Assembly (NCBI RefSeq): GCF_029360725.1 | Contig: NZ_JARKMY010000015.1 | Span: forward strand, 1 to 64,000 | Length of the DNA stretch: 64,000 nucleotides | Direction: 5' to 3' | From: Chryseolinea sp. H1M3-3 | Lineage (GTDB): Bacteria > Bacteroidota > Bacteroidia > Cytophagales > Cyclobacteriaceae | Shown: positions 62,516-64,000 of the stretch, piece after piece | Layout of the letters: each line of letters begins with the position of its first letter | Numbering within the stretch: position 1 is the stretch's first letter | Made by a program: the position numbers and the translations under genes | The notes under the pieces: generated by a model | Seen by the model: only the letters and a program-made list of their open reading frames with translations | What the model was told of the DNA's origin: nothing | Databases searched by the model: none

Positions 62516-63652
62516 TTACATCGTCTTCAAAAATATTCCGATAAAGGCGGCAATAAAGATAATTATTGGTTCCTGTACCTTCTTGTATTTCAATAGTATT
62601 GCAGTCACGGCCACAGCAATTAATATTGTGGGAATATCGCTTAATGTTCTTTTCGCTAAAACAAGAACTGCTCCTGCTATGGCACCTATTGCCGCTGCGG
62701 TCACACCATCCACAAAAGCTTTTATCGCAGGATGTTTGCCATACTTTTTGAAATATGGCGCCGGTATAACAGTAAATAAATAACAAGGAAGGAAGGTAGC
62801 GAGCGCTGCCACACAAGCGCCGGGTACACCAGCCACCAGGTAACCAATAAATCCTACCGTAATAACAACAGGCCCTGGAGTGATCATAGCAACTGCTACT
62901 GCATCGAGAAACTGTTGTTCATTCAACCATTGATATTCCTTTACAACCCCACCATACAGAAAGGGAACGATAGCAAGGCCGCTTCCGAAAACAAAAGCGC
63001 CGGCCTTCACAAAGAACCAAGCAATCTCCCAAAGTTTGGATTCAGTCACAACCGGTTGAACCTGCACCAGAATAGCAGGTAAGATTCCATTTGCCCCTGA
63101 TGCCAGCCATTTCGGCGGGGCTTTAGCAAACCATACCACCACGCCAGCCAGCAATATAAGCCACAAATTTTCCTCCTCCATAATAAAAGTTGGAGCCGCT
63201 AGCGCGATGAATATTATCCATAGTAATTTATCATTGCCAATACTTTTCCTGGTTAGCCTGTAACTTCCAACGGCAATAATCCCGACCACTGCTGCGCCGA
63301 CACCATAAAATATAGCCTGCATCCATGGAAGTCCTCCGTAAGAAACATAGGCATACCCGATGAGTAATACCATGATGAAGGATGGCAACACAAAAGCAAG
63401 TCCTGCAAGAGTAGCCCCAAGAATCCTGTAGTGAACATAGCCAATATAGATAGCAAGCTGAGCCGCCAATGGTCCAGGCGCCAATTGCGCCAACGCAAGT
63501 CCTTCCTTATAGTCATCTTCACTAATCCACTTCTTATGATCAACCAGATCACGATGCATATAACCCACGAGCGCTACGGGCCCGCCAAATCCCCATGTGC
63601 CAATCTTCAAAAAATAAATTATTAAATCCTTTAAGGAGTAAGATGATATCAT
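62516..63652 (-). CDS. chrA: chromate transporter ChrA
   Basis: A 378-residue inner-membrane protein starting MISSYSLKDLIIYFLKIG at 63652; in-frame ATGs up to 63700 would overlap chrB. It has two CHR domains, each opening with the conserved Gly-Pro motif: WGFGGPVALVGYMHRDLVDH with LAPGPLAAQLAIYIG in the first half, and VFGSGLAIVPFLYGGVVKEY with AMITPGPVVITVGFIGYLVA in the second. It exports chromate and possibly sulfate-like anions. It lies seven bases after the chrB end. Confidence 0.9.
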   Translation of the reverse strand: MISSYSLKDLIIYFLKIGTWGFGGPVALVGYMHRDLVDHKKWISEDDYKEGLALAQLAPGPLAAQLAIYIGYVHYRILGATLAGLAFVLPSFIMVLLIGYAYVSYGGLPWMQAIFYGVGAAVVGIIAVGSYRLTRKSIGNDKLLWIIFIALAAPTFIMEEENLWLILLAGVVVWFAKAPPKWLASGANGILPAILVQVQPVVTESKLWEIAWFFVKAGAFVFGSGLAIVPFLYGGVVKEYQWLNEQQFLDAVAVAMITPGPVVITVGFIGYLVAGVPGACVAALATFLPCYLFTVIPAPYFKKYGKHPAIKAFVDGVTAAAIGAIAGAVLVLAKRTLSDIPTILIAVAVTAILLKYKKVQEPIIIFIAAFIGIFLKTM

Positions 63653-63659
63653 GTCGTAT

Positions 63660-64000
63660 TCAGATTTTTGGCGACCAAAAGTGTTTTTCATCGTGAACAT
63701 ATTTCGCCCAGCTATAAAGCGCGTCGTATATTTTCATTCCGACCGCAAGTTGGTCATGATCATTCGTATAATTGAAGGATAGCCCCGCCGATATTGCCCA
63801 TAGACCCGCCGCCTCAGGCGCTAGGTTAAAATTATCAGTATCAGCTCCCCGAACAATCAATGCAATCTGACGAACGGCAGGATCTAGCAGTTTATGTTTC
63901 TTGATAATATAATCAAACGTACAAAAATCACCTTCATGGGAATACTCAGCACCAGGTATATCGTAAGGGATGGCGTCAAATTCTTGGGCCTTACTGAAAA
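63660..64000 (-). CDS. chrB: ChrB C-terminal domain, partial (runs off the window)
   Basis: The last 113 codons of a chromate-resistance ChrB protein; the 5' part is beyond base 64000. Visible sequence includes AIPYDIPGAEYSHEGDFCTF, DYIIKKHKLLDPAVRQIALI, VRGADTDNFNLAPEAAGLWA and HDQLAVGMKIYDALYSW, all typical of the chrome-resistance domain. The frame is open to the window edge. ChrB is a chromate-sensing or handling partner of ChrA, and here the two are in one leftward operon. Confidence 0.88.
   Translation of the reverse strand, partial: FSKAQEFDAIPYDIPGAEYSHEGDFCTFDYIIKKHKLLDPAVRQIALIVRGADTDNFNLAPEAAGLWAISAGLSFNYTNDHDQLAVGMKIYDALYSWAKYVHDEKHFWSPKI

Noticed and set aside
1-64000. CRISPR arrays, rRNA or tRNA genes
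   Set aside because: I scanned by eye for regularly spaced repeats and for T-loop and rRNA-like sequence and found none; a tRNA search program would be more reliable than this reading.

Overview
The window comes from a free-living member of the Bacteroidota, most like the Cytophagales. The evidence is a SusC/SusD pair, AT-rich leaders with weak Shine-Dalgarno sites, many short lipoprotein signals, Crp/Fnr and ECF-sigma regulators of Bacteroidota type, and a GMC oxidoreductase paired with a gluconate-dehydrogenase subunit 3 protein. No rRNA, tRNA or CRISPR array was seen. It reads as ordinary chromosome, with a mobile-element scar only at the left end (a decayed tyrosine recombinase, 124-1200).

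Layout. 1-1665: integrase remnant, an inverted repeat and a short interspersed repeat. 1666-3930: large heme-c/HEAT lipoprotein. 4319-6970: TPR histidine kinase plus NarL-type regulator. 7050-7835: secreted polysaccharide deacetylase. 8031-24799: a large divergent catabolic locus. Leftward it encodes an aldolase, FGGY kinase, sodium symporter and SusC/SusD. Rightward it encodes a DeoR regulator, class III aminotransferase, fucose-isomerase-like protein, second aldolase, a secreted toroid-like protein and a dimethylformamidase-like lipoprotein. The intergenic region between the arms carries a cluster of TTTGATC-type boxes. The gene set suggests uptake and isomerase/kinase/aldolase breakdown of an amino- or deoxy-sugar that I cannot name.

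24807-36199: mostly single leftward genes (beta-lactamase-like hydrolase, XRE-membrane regulator, SRPBCC, RibD-like reductase, VOC protein, TVP38 protein, NUDIX hydrolase, Crp/Fnr regulator, esterase). Within it is a compact sigma factor / 89-aa protein / ClpP operon (31174-32647) whose ClpP has Tyr where E. coli ClpP has the catalytic Asp. 36454-39781: an operon of an SDR nucleotide-sugar-type enzyme, a JAMM peptidase, a ubiquitin-like protein whose GG is masked by a four-residue tail, and an E1-like/rhodanese fusion. This is a sulfur-transfer or Ubl-processing module.

39850-44539: esterase, WG-repeat protein, a 39-aa glycine-rich membrane peptide, orphan solute-binding protein and small exported proteins. 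44690-53518: a leftward series of oxidoreductases and sugar-acid enzymes (SDR, old-yellow-enzyme family, GH88-like hydrolase, GMC oxidoreductase with its small subunit, Tat-exported enolase-superfamily enzyme, exported RraA-like protein). 53682-54830: ECF sigma factor and a membrane partner. 54961-56234: two receiver-only proteins, divergently oriented. 55872-62495: an operon of receiver, HEAT protein, GT2 synthase, LtaS-like transferase with TPR tail, and TPR/YaiO outer-membrane barrel, read as a synthase-dependent exopolysaccharide system. 62516-64000: chrA and the 3' part of chrB.

The least ordinary parts are the JAMM/Ubl/E1/SDR operon, the non-canonical ClpP with its sigma factor, the receiver-to-YaiO polysaccharide operon, and the divergent sugar locus.
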